From: Candidatus Woesearchaeota archaeon
Lineage (GTDB): Archaea; Nanobdellota; Nanobdellia; Woesearchaeales; JABGUJ01
DNA length: 64,000 nucleotides
Direction: 5' to 3'
NCBI GenBank assembly: GCA_018646625.1
Contig: JABGUJ010000003.1
Location: forward strand, 1-64,000
The notes beneath the pieces were generated by a model that saw only the letters and a list, made by a program, of their open reading frames with translations, did not search any database and was not told the DNA's origin. Every line of letters starts with the position of its first letter. Within the stretch, counting starts at the first letter, position 1. Below, piece after piece: positions 1 through 11,000 of this stretch. The translations under genes and the position numbers were made by a program.

Positions 1-314
<314 letters not shown>

Positions 315-373
315 TTTTTTTTATCACTTTATTCAATACGTGTTTACCAATATTTTTTTTACTTTCACACGAT

Positions 374-480
374 GGGCCTGTAGCTCAGTCTGGTAGAGCA
401 TCGCCCTTGCAAGGCGGGGGCCACGGGTTCGAAAATCGCATCATAATTTATGGTGAGGTCCGAAAGTCCCGTCGGGTCCA
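374..480 (+). tRNA. tRNA-Ala(UGC) with an intron in the T-loop
   Basis: The gene lies in the 16S-23S spacer, the usual archaeal place for tRNA-Ala. The acceptor stem is GGGCCTG (374-380) with CGGGTCC (473-479) and contains the G3:U70 pair that identifies tRNA-Ala. The D-arm is 383-399 and the anticodon arm 401-417, with anticodon TGC at 408-410. The T-stem ACGGG (423-427) pairs with CCCGT (468-472), but 40 nt instead of 7 lie between them. Removing 434-466 restores a normal T-loop, TTCGAAT. The discriminator is A480 and CCA is not encoded. Confidence 0.95.
434..466 (+). other. 33-nt tRNA intron in the T-loop (position 59/60)
   Basis: A bulge-helix-bulge can be drawn directly. The T-stem is one flanking helix, AGT (465-467) is the 3' bulge, TTCG (428-431) pairs with CGAA (461-464) as the 4-bp central helix, and AAA (432-434) is the 5' bulge. 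An intron hairpin (435-445 with 449-459, one mismatch) is the other flanking helix. The archaeal splicing endonuclease cuts after the second base of each bulge, giving an exon junction between 433 and 467 and the canonical T-loop TTCGAAT. One unpaired C (460) makes it slightly relaxed. Confidence 0.9.
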
Positions 481-596
481 TCCTTTTATTCATTAAATCA
501 CACTCACATCAATTATTACCCACGAAAGTGGACTCATTCCTTAACGAACGTTGGGAATGGGTGGACGAGATATGATTTGTCCTTCAAATTCATGTT

Positions 597-621
597 GATG
601 ATACCATGCATAAATGGAGTA
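597..621 (+). other. 5' half of the 23S processing stem
   Basis: ACCATG (603-608) and CATAAATGGAGTA (609-621) pair with TACTCCATTTATG (3514-3526) and CATGGT (3528-3533), giving 19 bp with one bulged U at 3527. GATGAT (597-602) can extend it by pairing with 3540-3545 across a 6-nt bulge. The stem brings the ends of pre-23S rRNA together for excision. The rest of the spacer (481-596) is AT-rich and can form small hairpins; no second tRNA is seen there. Confidence 0.75.
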
Positions 622-3502
<2,881 letters not shown>

Positions 3503-3513
3503 AATAATTCTTA

Positions 3514-3545
3514 TACTCCATTTATGTCATGGTTTTTTCATCATC
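3514..3545 (+). other. 3' half of the 23S processing stem
   Basis: The 3' partner of 597-621: 13 bp, one bulged U, then 6 bp, then a 6-nt bulge and 6 more possible pairs. The two opposed 3-nt bulges of a classical archaeal bulge-helix-bulge are not visible in this stem. Confidence 0.7.
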
Positions 3546-3565
3546 TTTTTTTTCTTTTTTTAATT
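3533..3565 (+). terminator. Poly-T terminator of the rRNA operon
   Basis: Runs of T (3533-3538, 3546-3553, 3555-3561) directly follow the 23S processing stem. Archaeal RNA polymerase terminates at such U-tracts without needing a hairpin. The rest of the gap to 3645 is AT-rich and shows no gene. Confidence 0.6.
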
Positions 3566-3645
3566 TACCATGAGAAGTAGTTTGAACTCTACAGAGTTTC
3601 AACTATCAAAAAAAACATTGTAGTTTATACTTTATTAGAAAAAAA

Positions 3646-4374
3646 TTATCTGACTAAACCTAATACTCGTCCAGCTTCTAACACAGAATCAAATCCGCTA
3701 AGTTCTCCATTAGATCTTGACTTTGCTTTTATGTACGCACTTAGTCTATAAAAAAATCTACCAACAGGAACTAACAAGTGTGCATAATTAGTTCTAAGAA
3801 AATTATGATCAAAAACATCATCCATAGTAGGAGGTTTAGCAAAACCTTCTGCATTCAAAATTATCTCTTGCGCTCTGAATCTATCGACTGCATCCGCATC
3901 CTTTAAAACTCTAAGCTCTGGCGGAATAGAAGGAGCCTCACAATCCTGAGGTACATGCCAAAAATTACAATAAGCAATTGCATCTTTATCAGTACCATTA
4001 GTACCAAAATCGGTGTCCATTACCCACGCAGCAGAACGCTCACCATGTTGATAATCAAAACCTTCACCATGCCTTCGCAAATCATGAGTAACTGCAGACC
4101 ATCTAACAACATCTTGATCTAATGATGCTCCCGCTAATACCTCAAGTCTACTTAACACCTCAGATAAAACAAGAACTCGAGCTTCATGAGGAATTCCATG
4201 AACACCTCGCCTTGATTCTTCACGAGAAAACCATTCACTTCTAGGTTCATATCTTCTCAACAAATCAGCTTCAGGTAAATCACCAGCTAATCTCTCAGTA
4301 ACTGCACCTAAAGAAGATCTCAAAGCACCATAACCTGCTCTAGACCCCATAATCTCTGCATATAAGTCGTCCAT
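3646..4374 (-). CDS. HD-superfamily metal-dependent phosphohydrolase-like protein
   Basis: A 242-residue soluble protein with the HD-domain pattern of metal-binding residues: H63 (GIPHEARV), H97-D98 (SAVTHDLRR), further histidines H110 and H140, and D159/D161 (LKDADAVDRF). HD proteins hydrolyse phosphomonoesters, nucleotides or cyclic nucleotides; the substrate here cannot be read from sequence. The KDADAVDR ending resembles uncharacterised HD hydrolases rather than Cas3 or RelA/SpoT types. The start is ATG, with a TATA-like element at 4395-4405 placing transcription at about 4374, so the mRNA is probably leaderless. It is divergent from the small gene at 4470. Confidence 0.75.
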   Translation of the reverse strand: MDDLYAEIMGSRAGYGALRSSLGAVTERLAGDLPEADLLRRYEPRSEWFSREESRRGVHGIPHEARVLVLSEVLSRLEVLAGASLDQDVVRWSAVTHDLRRHGEGFDYQHGERSAAWVMDTDFGTNGTDKDAIAYCNFWHVPQDCEAPSIPPELRVLKDADAVDRFRAQEIILNAEGFAKPPTMDDVFDHNFLRTNYAHLLVPVGRFFYRLSAYIKAKSRSNGELSGFDSVLEAGRVLGLVR

Positions 4375-4394
4375 CTATAAAATCGCAAAATCTT

Positions 4395-4405
4395 GATATA
4401 AAAAG
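4395..4405 (-). promoter_or_regulatory. TATA box for the HD-domain gene
   Basis: CTTTTTATATC on the minus strand is centred 26 nt upstream of the ATG at 4374, the distance expected for a leaderless archaeal transcript. Confidence 0.5.
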
Positions 4406-4438
4406 GTTTCCCCTAAATTAACACTAGATAAACAAAAA

Positions 4439-4447
4439 GTTTAAATA
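4439..4447 (+). promoter_or_regulatory. TATA box for the small gene at 4470
   Basis: GTTTAAATA is centred 26-27 nt upstream of the ATG at 4470. This favours that ATG over the GTG at 4461 as the start. Confidence 0.5.
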
Positions 4448-4469
4448 ACACCACCAACTAGTGACAATT

Positions 4470-4679
4470 ATGAAATACTTACGTTATATTGGAAGAGGAG
4501 TACTAGAAGGATTACATAAAATTGCTGATGCATATGAAAGACATCTAAGCAGAGAGTTTATAAGACAACATAGTGCAGGTCTAGTGAGAATAGAATCAGC
4601 AAACGGAGACCAAAGCTACAGACCAGTTAGAGACAACGAAATTGGTGGAATAAGTGAAAGTTTAGATACACGCCTATAA
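4470..4679 (+). CDS. Small basic protein of unknown function
   Basis: A 69-residue ORF with no family I recognise. The N-terminal half (YLRYIGRGVLEGLHKIADAY) looks like an amphipathic helix and the C-terminal half is polar. There is no signal peptide, cysteine motif or clear transmembrane segment. It has its own TATA box and likely a leaderless ATG at 4470; an in-frame GTG at 4461 would add three residues. Its stop codon abuts the stop of the convergent lipoprotein gene. It could be a true small protein or, less likely, a chance ORF; the well-placed promoter argues for the former. Confidence 0.5.
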   Translation: MKYLRYIGRGVLEGLHKIADAYERHLSREFIRQHSAGLVRIESANGDQSYRPVRDNEIGGISESLDTRL

Positions 4680-5759
4680 TCACTCAACTTCTTTTTTATA
4701 TTGTTGAAAACTTAAAACAACATCTTTAGTTTGTCGAAGAGTACTATCAACATCACTCAAATCACAATCAGCACAAAGAACTACGTAATTAACACCTTTA
4801 GTATCTAGATGTTCAATCACACTAGGACCATGATTTCCACCCGAAAATAGAATCCCATTATCGCCTGATTCTAACATATAATCAATCATCTCTCTACTTC
4901 TTCCAGAAATCCACCAATCAAATTCGTCTTTAACATAATCTGCATAATTGTTAAACTCTTTGAAATATAAAACCAAGTCTCGCATAGTTGCACCATCTGG
5001 TAAAACCAGGTCACCTTTTTTCTTAGCTCGCCTATACAATCTAGTTAACTCATCAAATTGAGACTCTTTTTCTCCAGGAAAAACAGTAGTTGCGCTAGCC
5101 AATGCAGTCAGTAGTTTAGCATAACGCATTTGTTTTCTAACAGACTCTTCAGTCTCAGCACCAAAAAAAGTAATATCCTCATGATTTGTTAAAGCTAACA
5201 ACAACGATGTATCCACACCCCTTCCAAATAAAGATGACCTCACAATGCCTGCACGCTTATCGGAAGAAGCATATATAACAGATCTAAAGTCTAAAGAAGG
5301 ATCATGCTCAGACAAAGCAGTCAACATATGACGAAGATTCATATATGGCGCTAAACTTTCAGCATATACTTTATCAAAACCAGCACCCACTAATTGCAAA
5401 CCAGCATCATACAATTTAGCTTGTAAGTTATTAGGATCTTCACTAACCCTTTTTTCGGAATCAAGAGAGTGAGATTCAAGAATCACCGCAACAGTTTTAT
5501 TATTATTCGCATCATACTTTTTTGCTAAAACACTAATACTAGAATCAAAAACAATCGCATCCAAATCAATTGGAGTTGGAGGAACAATCACAGGTTTTGG
5601 TTCCGGCTCAGCAACAACTTGCGCACCAGCAGATGTAACTGCAGGAGAAACAACACTCCTAGGTTCATCATCATTAGAACATTTACAACCCGCAACACCT
5701 AACAAAGCTAACAAAGCTAATGCAGATAATGCTCGATCAAAATAATTTCCAAAAGTCAT
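4680..5759 (-). CDS. Lipoprotein, possibly of the TraB/ChaN/EreA-like fold
   Basis: A signal peptide with lipobox (LLGVAGC) predicts a lipid-anchored exported protein of about 359 residues, followed by a Pro/Val-rich linker. The mature domain has VILESHSLDSEK, YAESLAPYMNLRHML, FFGAETEESVRKQ and GGNHGPSVIEHLDTKG. Spaced Glu and His residues and a late GxxHxxxxxxxL segment recall the TraB/TIKI/ChaN and erythromycin-esterase superfamily, but the resemblance is weak. The ORF can begin at a GTG (5768); the ATG at 5759 is preferred because the TATA box at 5780-5791 places the transcript start there. Confidence 0.55.
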   Translation of the reverse strand: MTFGNYFDRALSALALLALLGVAGCKCSNDDEPRSVVSPAVTSAGAQVVAEPEPKPVIVPPTPIDLDAIVFDSSISVLAKKYDANNNKTVAVILESHSLDSEKRVSEDPNNLQAKLYDAGLQLVGAGFDKVYAESLAPYMNLRHMLTALSEHDPSLDFRSVIYASSDKRAGIVRSSLFGRGVDTSLLLALTNHEDITFFGAETEESVRKQMRYAKLLTALASATTVFPGEKESQFDELTRLYRRAKKKGDLVLPDGATMRDLVLYFKEFNNYADYVKDEFDWWISGRSREMIDYMLESGDNGILFSGGNHGPSVIEHLDTKGVNYVVLCADCDLSDVDSTLRQTKDVVLSFQQYKKEVE

Positions 5760-5779
5760 TAGATGCACAACAAATCACA

Positions 5780-5791
5780 CATATTTAAAGC
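5780..5791 (-). promoter_or_regulatory. TATA box for the lipoprotein gene
   Basis: GCTTTAAATATG on the minus strand is centred 26 nt before the ATG at 5759, consistent with a leaderless message. Confidence 0.45.
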
Positions 5792-5863
5792 TATTTGTTT
5801 AGTCTCTGCCAGGTACTAACTACCGAAAAACTTATAATTAGCGCCCAATTCCTGCGATCTAGC

Positions 5864-6721
5864 ATGGTGAAAATTCTAGTACATCAGTCACTAACCCTGA
5901 CTGAAAAGGGCGAACCTAACCAGTTGGGACTTCAATTAGTTGAAACTCTCGCCGCCAAATATCCAATTAGCGATGAGAAACTATATTCTGATGAAGCATT
6001 CTTAGAAGATATTAGAAGTTCACTAAGAGGCAACAAGCCTGGAATCGTAAGAAAATTAGTAGAATCATGTTGCGGAGAACAGCTTAAAGGAATAAATAGA
6101 TTTCCTGATAAAGAAACAATATTTCTATTATGGGGTTCAGGAGAAGCGCACTGGGTTAGTCCATACATATCACCAAGAAGAATAGAGTATGACAAAGTAG
6201 TATGGGACAGACACTTTGACGATGCAAAGATAAATGAACAATACATAATGATGGGACACATACCTTCAAGAGAAGGAGCATGGTTAACTGCAGAAAGAAG
6301 AGCAAACAAAAATCTAAAACATGCAGAAACAATAAACAGAAAAACCGGAATCTACACAAGATGTAATAAAAAAATACATGTCTCTGTAGACCTTGATATA
6401 GTCTCAGGATTTCCAGCACTCCCATGTTGGCAACACGACAAAGCACAAGATGGATACAGAGATGTGAGAGGCCTAACATTAGATCAAACAGTAGCACAAA
6501 TATTATCAGCAATAGACGACAACACAATAAGAAGATTCGACATTGGCGGATTGCATTTACCAAGAGATGAAGAACTAAAAGATTATAAAAAACCAGGGAT
6601 CTTCGATCCAAGAGATCCAGAAGCATTCAGATTCGCAGTAGAATGTTATGATAGAATATTAGACATAGCATATAGAAAAGCAATGAAGCAAGAAGGAGAA
6701 ACTGTTAATTTTGATACTTAG
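5864..6721 (+). CDS. Arginase/agmatinase (ureohydrolase)-like protein
   Basis: A 285-residue protein with the metal-site layout of ureohydrolases. WGSGEAHW (H96) corresponds to the GGDHS segment, DRHFDD (D115, H117, D119) to DAHxD, and HVSVDLDI (D176, D178) to SxDxDxxDP. The usual Pro after the last Asp is missing, so it is a divergent member. Ureohydrolases cleave guanidino compounds with a Mn2+ pair; the substrate here is unknown, and no polyamine or arginine genes are adjacent. The ORF extends upstream, but the ATG at 5864 fits the TATA-like CTTATAAT at 5831-5838. Its 3' end overlaps the convergent gene by 17 nt. Confidence 0.7.
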   Translation: MVKILVHQSLTLTEKGEPNQLGLQLVETLAAKYPISDEKLYSDEAFLEDIRSSLRGNKPGIVRKLVESCCGEQLKGINRFPDKETIFLLWGSGEAHWVSPYISPRRIEYDKVVWDRHFDDAKINEQYIMMGHIPSREGAWLTAERRANKNLKHAETINRKTGIYTRCNKKIHVSVDLDIVSGFPALPCWQHDKAQDGYRDVRGLTLDQTVAQILSAIDDNTIRRFDIGGLHLPRDEELKDYKKPGIFDPRDPEAFRFAVECYDRILDIAYRKAMKQEGETVNFDT

Positions 6722-7115
6722 ATTTGTCTGCCTGGTATCCCGACTCCTCAGAACTGGAATACCCAACAGATTCTTTTGAACTAGTATATTCACTTTTTTC
6801 TTCTTCACCAATTAATTCACCAGCAGTTTTATGCCAACCACACCCACAACAAACTCGCACATTGTTACCTAATGCTTCACCAACATCACCATATTTATCA
6901 CTATGTTTACTCTCAAAATCTTTTGATCTGTCAACACCTTCATCTACTTCTTTCCCCAAACCATCTTTATCTCTATTTTCTTCAACAAACATATCAAAAT
7001 GCTCAGTTTTTTTATGTGCTTTAGCGTGTTCTCTAGCAGCAATCTCAAGTAACTTCTTTCTAAACTCAGGATCTACAATATCATCCACAGAATCCGACAC
7101 TCTTACAAATCTCAT
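6705..7115 (-). CDS. Small acidic protein of unknown function
   Basis: A 136-residue, highly charged, hydrophilic protein. The first 40 residues can form a helix (DPEFRKKLLEIAAREH), the middle is Glu/Lys/Asp-rich, VCCGCGWHKTAGEL gives one Cys cluster, and the tail is Ser/Glu-rich and low in complexity. No family recognised. The opposite-strand ORF (6724-7188) is Ser/Pro/Leu-rich with no recognisable feature and is treated as a shadow. It overlaps the 3' end of the ureohydrolase-like gene by 17 nt, tail to tail. Confidence 0.6.
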   Translation of the reverse strand: MRFVRVSDSVDDIVDPEFRKKLLEIAAREHAKAHKKTEHFDMFVEENRDKDGLGKEVDEGVDRSKDFESKHSDKYGDVGEALGNNVRVCCGCGWHKTAGELIGEEEKSEYTSSKESVGYSSSEESGYQADKSKYQN

Positions 7116-7202
7116 AATAAGCCCTAATAAACAGAGATTAATAATTCTATCGCATAATTCGTCCCAAAACAGAGGTTATAAGCTCTAAACAACGCAATTA
7201 AC

Positions 7203-7210
7203 TTTATATA
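7203..7210 (+). promoter_or_regulatory. TATA box for the gene at 7255
   Basis: TTTATATA places a transcript start near 7233, leaving a leader of about 22 nt that contains the Shine-Dalgarno-like AGGGGG at 7243-7248. Confidence 0.45.
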
Positions 7211-7242
7211 GTATTTAACTAAACGATAATTAACAGTGAGTT

Positions 7243-7248
7243 AGGGGG
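7243..7248 (+). promoter_or_regulatory. Ribosome binding site that points to an ATT start
   Basis: AGGGGG matches the anti-Shine-Dalgarno with one G-U pair. It lies 6 nt before ATT 7255, the proposed initiation codon. No ATG, GTG or TTG is available nearby in this frame. Confidence 0.45.
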
Positions 7249-7254
7249 ATTACA

Positions 7255-8049
7255 ATTACACAAGACGGAGCTACAGCAGCGAACGACGAAGACGGTGCAC
7301 AATTATTCAGCCTACCAGGACATTCATTAGGAATCCCCATCCAAGAAGGAGAAGGTAGACTACACATTGGCGTCATTGAGATAGGAAGACAACCATATGG
7401 CAAATGTGGCCAGTTAAGAAGAGGAAGATCAAGCCTAAATGCATACTGGCACAAGGTATTTTATGAACGAAAACAAGTACCTTGGTTTCCAGACATAACC
7501 AGAACTTTAGTACATTTCAGCAGAGAAAGTAGCGTACATGAGTTTGAAGAAACAGATCACTTCACTCCAGAAACTGTAATACATTATCCAAATCTAACTG
7601 AAAGAGTAATTACAGCACTAACAGATTTACAAAAAGAAGATATAGTATCTAGAACAAAGAACGGATCCAGAAAAGAGATAGAAAGAGCAATAGCAGACAC
7701 AGATTTAGCATTACTTGAACATCATTTTTACTTAAAACGTCACCCATACTGGGAAGATGTTGGAGGATACCGCTGGAAGTTATCAGAAGCAATCGCCTTA
7801 AACGATATTTCCGATCACATACCACAGGGAATGATGTTATTCGCAAACATACAACCACATCGCTTTGAATTCAGAGGACAAATGTACGATAGCAAAGAGA
7901 TAGACGGATTATTATTCTACCAAAGAATGCAAGAATATGTTGCACTCATTGACGCACTAGAAACATTACCAGATACTGTTGTTGCACTGAGACCTGATTT
8001 TCAAGAACACATTAAACAACTAGAACCATCTGAACGATACGTTTCATAA
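7255..8049 (+). CDS. Unknown protein with an apparent ATT start codon
   Basis: The frame is open from the stop at 7237-7239 to 8049 and would encode about 264 residues. The first in-frame ATG is only at 7831, yet the upstream part looks coding (LHIGVIEIGRQPYGKC, then HHFYLKRHPYWEDVGGYRW). A TATA box and strong SD precede ATT 7255. The protein is soluble and rich in His and aromatic residues; I recognise no family. It ends one base before the convergent giant gene. Alternatives are ATT 7249, or a sequencing error hiding an upstream start. The start resembles that of the gene at 58885. Confidence 0.6.
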   Translation: MTQDGATAANDEDGAQLFSLPGHSLGIPIQEGEGRLHIGVIEIGRQPYGKCGQLRRGRSSLNAYWHKVFYERKQVPWFPDITRTLVHFSRESSVHEFEETDHFTPETVIHYPNLTERVITALTDLQKEDIVSRTKNGSRKEIERAIADTDLALLEHHFYLKRHPYWEDVGGYRWKLSEAIALNDISDHIPQGMMLFANIQPHRFEFRGQMYDSKEIDGLLFYQRMQEYVALIDALETLPDTVVALRPDFQEHIKQLEPSERYVS

Positions 8050-11000
8050 CTATTTCTTCTTAGAAGTTTTTTTCTTAGTTTTCTTTCGAGCAGATTTACG
8101 CTTTGGCTTTTTCACAATTTTCTTCTTGTTTGACTTCGCTCTAATGCTCTTTCTCTCGACAACATAACGTCCAGCATGAGATGAATTATCAAGAACATGA
8201 TACTTCCCAACAAATGTCCTAACAACACCAATCAACTTAGCAACACGATGATGATTACGCAATAAATAACCAAGCAACGTAAGTAATGCAATCAAAGTTA
8301 ATAACAATAACAATACAAACCATCCTATAGACGACTTACAAACACCACCAATCACACTAATTGCAATTAAACCATCATCATTCTTTATATCCAAAGAATC
8401 ATCATACACATCAACATCACCAGGTTCTAAATCTGACGAACCAGATTGAGAAATTTCACCTTCAACTCCAGCAACCAAATCATCAGACGCTGATTTATCA
8501 AGTTTGCACACACCACAATCATTCGGACAATTCGAACAACTCTCATTCACATAATCACTACACAAACCATCTCCACACACTAACCTTCTCTGAGACTTAC
8601 CACTACTACCACTACTAGTATCACTAGAAGCAGCCGGTGAAGAAGGAGCAGCTTGAGTACCTCTAACCGCACTATTCTCTAACCCTTCAATCATAATTGT
8701 AGAACCCAAATCAGTACAAGTAAGATTACCAGTAGTTAGATTAGCACCTAAACAATCTGTAAAGTCAGTTTCATTTGAACCAGCACAGCCAGAACTCATC
8801 GCACTTATTGCAGCAACCTCTTCATCCTTCACACATAAACTAATGAAACTATTATCAGTAATATAAAGAGTTTTATTTGCCTGCAACTGACCAGACATAT
8901 TAATAATCACATAAGTATCAGTAACAATCAGAGTTACATCCCTCAAATCAAGAGTTGAATTTGTAAAATTATGAGTGAAATTAATCACAGCATCAGATTC
9001 ATCATAAAACACAACCTCTCTCAAGCCACCATAAGTACCATTAGTTGCATTGCCATCCACAGTAATGTTCAAATCATCAACACCCGTTGTATTAACATTA
9101 ATTTCAGTACCAATCAGATTATCAACATCATCTTTAATATCATCGTTATCAACATCAGTAAAATTAATCATAATGCTTCTATTCTCCGACCAATTACTAT
9201 TACCTGCAAAGTCTTCGACAAAACAAGCCCAAGTATAATTACCATGTGTTAAAGTTAAGTTCCAAGTAGATTCATTAACTGCACCACCAACTGTCGTTTC
9301 ATTATTCAACCCAAAACTAGTATTAAGAGCATTTGTGATATACAAACTAACATTAGAAAGTTGATAATTATCTTCTACAGAACAATTAAATGTTAAATTA
9401 ACTCTCGGTGCAGAACCATTGTAATAACTGTCCGCAGGACTATTCAAAGTCACATTTGGCGCAACAGTATCCATTAAGAACCTAACAGAATCATTACCAA
9501 AGTTATTCAAACTATCATTACAATATATAGTTAAATTATTCCAACCTTGCAAATTAGATACATTAGTAAAGTTCTGACCAGCACTCACTGCTGAAGAATT
9601 AACAGATCCATTATCATACCAACAACTGTCCAAAGTACCTAGATCAGAAACAGAATAATTAAATTGCGTAACATTAACCAAATACATTGTATTGTTCAAG
9701 GGATAAACAACACTAATTGAAGGAGAAACTGTATCAGTTACATTAACCCACACAGCACCATACGCATCATTACTCGAAGTATCGTTCACACTTATATTCA
9801 GAGTATAAACCCCAGTAACCAGGCCAGTAGCATTACTCAAATAGCCAGAACAATTAATACTAAAGTTACCATCATCAACCGCAAAACAGCTCACAGCATT
9901 GGCATCAGTGGCATTAACATCATAATTGAAAATAGAACCAACTTCAACAGTTTGGTTATCGATAGCAGTAAACACAGGAGCAGTAGTATCAGTTACATTA
10001 ACCCACATCAAACCATAAGCTTCATTATCAGAAGTATCATTAACCGTAACATTTAACCAATACAATCCAACACCCAACAAAGTAGCATTACTCAAGTAAC
10101 CAGAACAATTAATACTAAAGTCAGAATCATTCACAGCAAAGCAACTCACACCTTGTGCATCGGTAGCATTCAAATCATAACCCAAACCAACACCATATTC
10201 AACAGTTTGATTCTCAATCACAGTAATTACCGGAGCAACAGAATCCTCAACAGTTACAGACATAGTATTGGTATTCTCATTCCCATAACTATCATTTATA
10301 GTCACATCCAACCAATAGGTTCCAAGAGACAATCCAGTAGCATTACTCAAGTAACCAGAACAATTAATACTAAAATCAGAATCATTCACTACAAAACAGC
10401 TTACACCATTAACATCTGAAGCATTAATATCATAACTTAATGAAGATCCAACCTCAATTGTTTGATTTCCCATAGCAGTGAAAGCAGGAGCAACAGAATC
10501 TTTAAAGAAAGTTACAAAGTCAGTTCCTTGATTATCATAAGTATCATTACAATACACAGTCCAAGTATTAGAACCTTCAGAACTAGTCAACGAAGTAAAA
10601 TTGACTCCAGCACTAATTAATGAAGAATTAGTACTTCCATTATCTAAACTATACCAACATTTATCCCGAATTTCATCACCACTCACAGAATAATTCAAAA
10701 CAGCAACATTACTTGTATAAGACGTAGTCAAAGGATATAAAACATTAACTGTGACAACTGTACCAGAAACATTCACCCACATCAAGTTAGATGCGGTATT
10801 ACCAAAAGTATCATTCACAGTAACATTGATCCAATGCTGTCCAGAAGATACAAGAGTATTATTTATCAAATAACCAGAGCAATTAATAGCAAAATTAGAA
10901 GTATCATCTACAGAGAAGCAACCAATACCATTCGCATCAGTTGCATTAATATCATATCCTAAAGCAGTTTCATATTCAATAGTAACATTACCTATATCGG

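Noticed and set aside
3546-3645. Possible 5S rRNA after 23S
   Set aside because: Only AT-rich sequence with T-runs is present and none of the 5S consensus.
6724-7188. A 154-codon plus-strand ORF rich in Ser, Pro and Leu
   Set aside because: It is antisense to the acidic protein at 6705-7115, has a biased composition typical of shadow frames and no recognisable motif.
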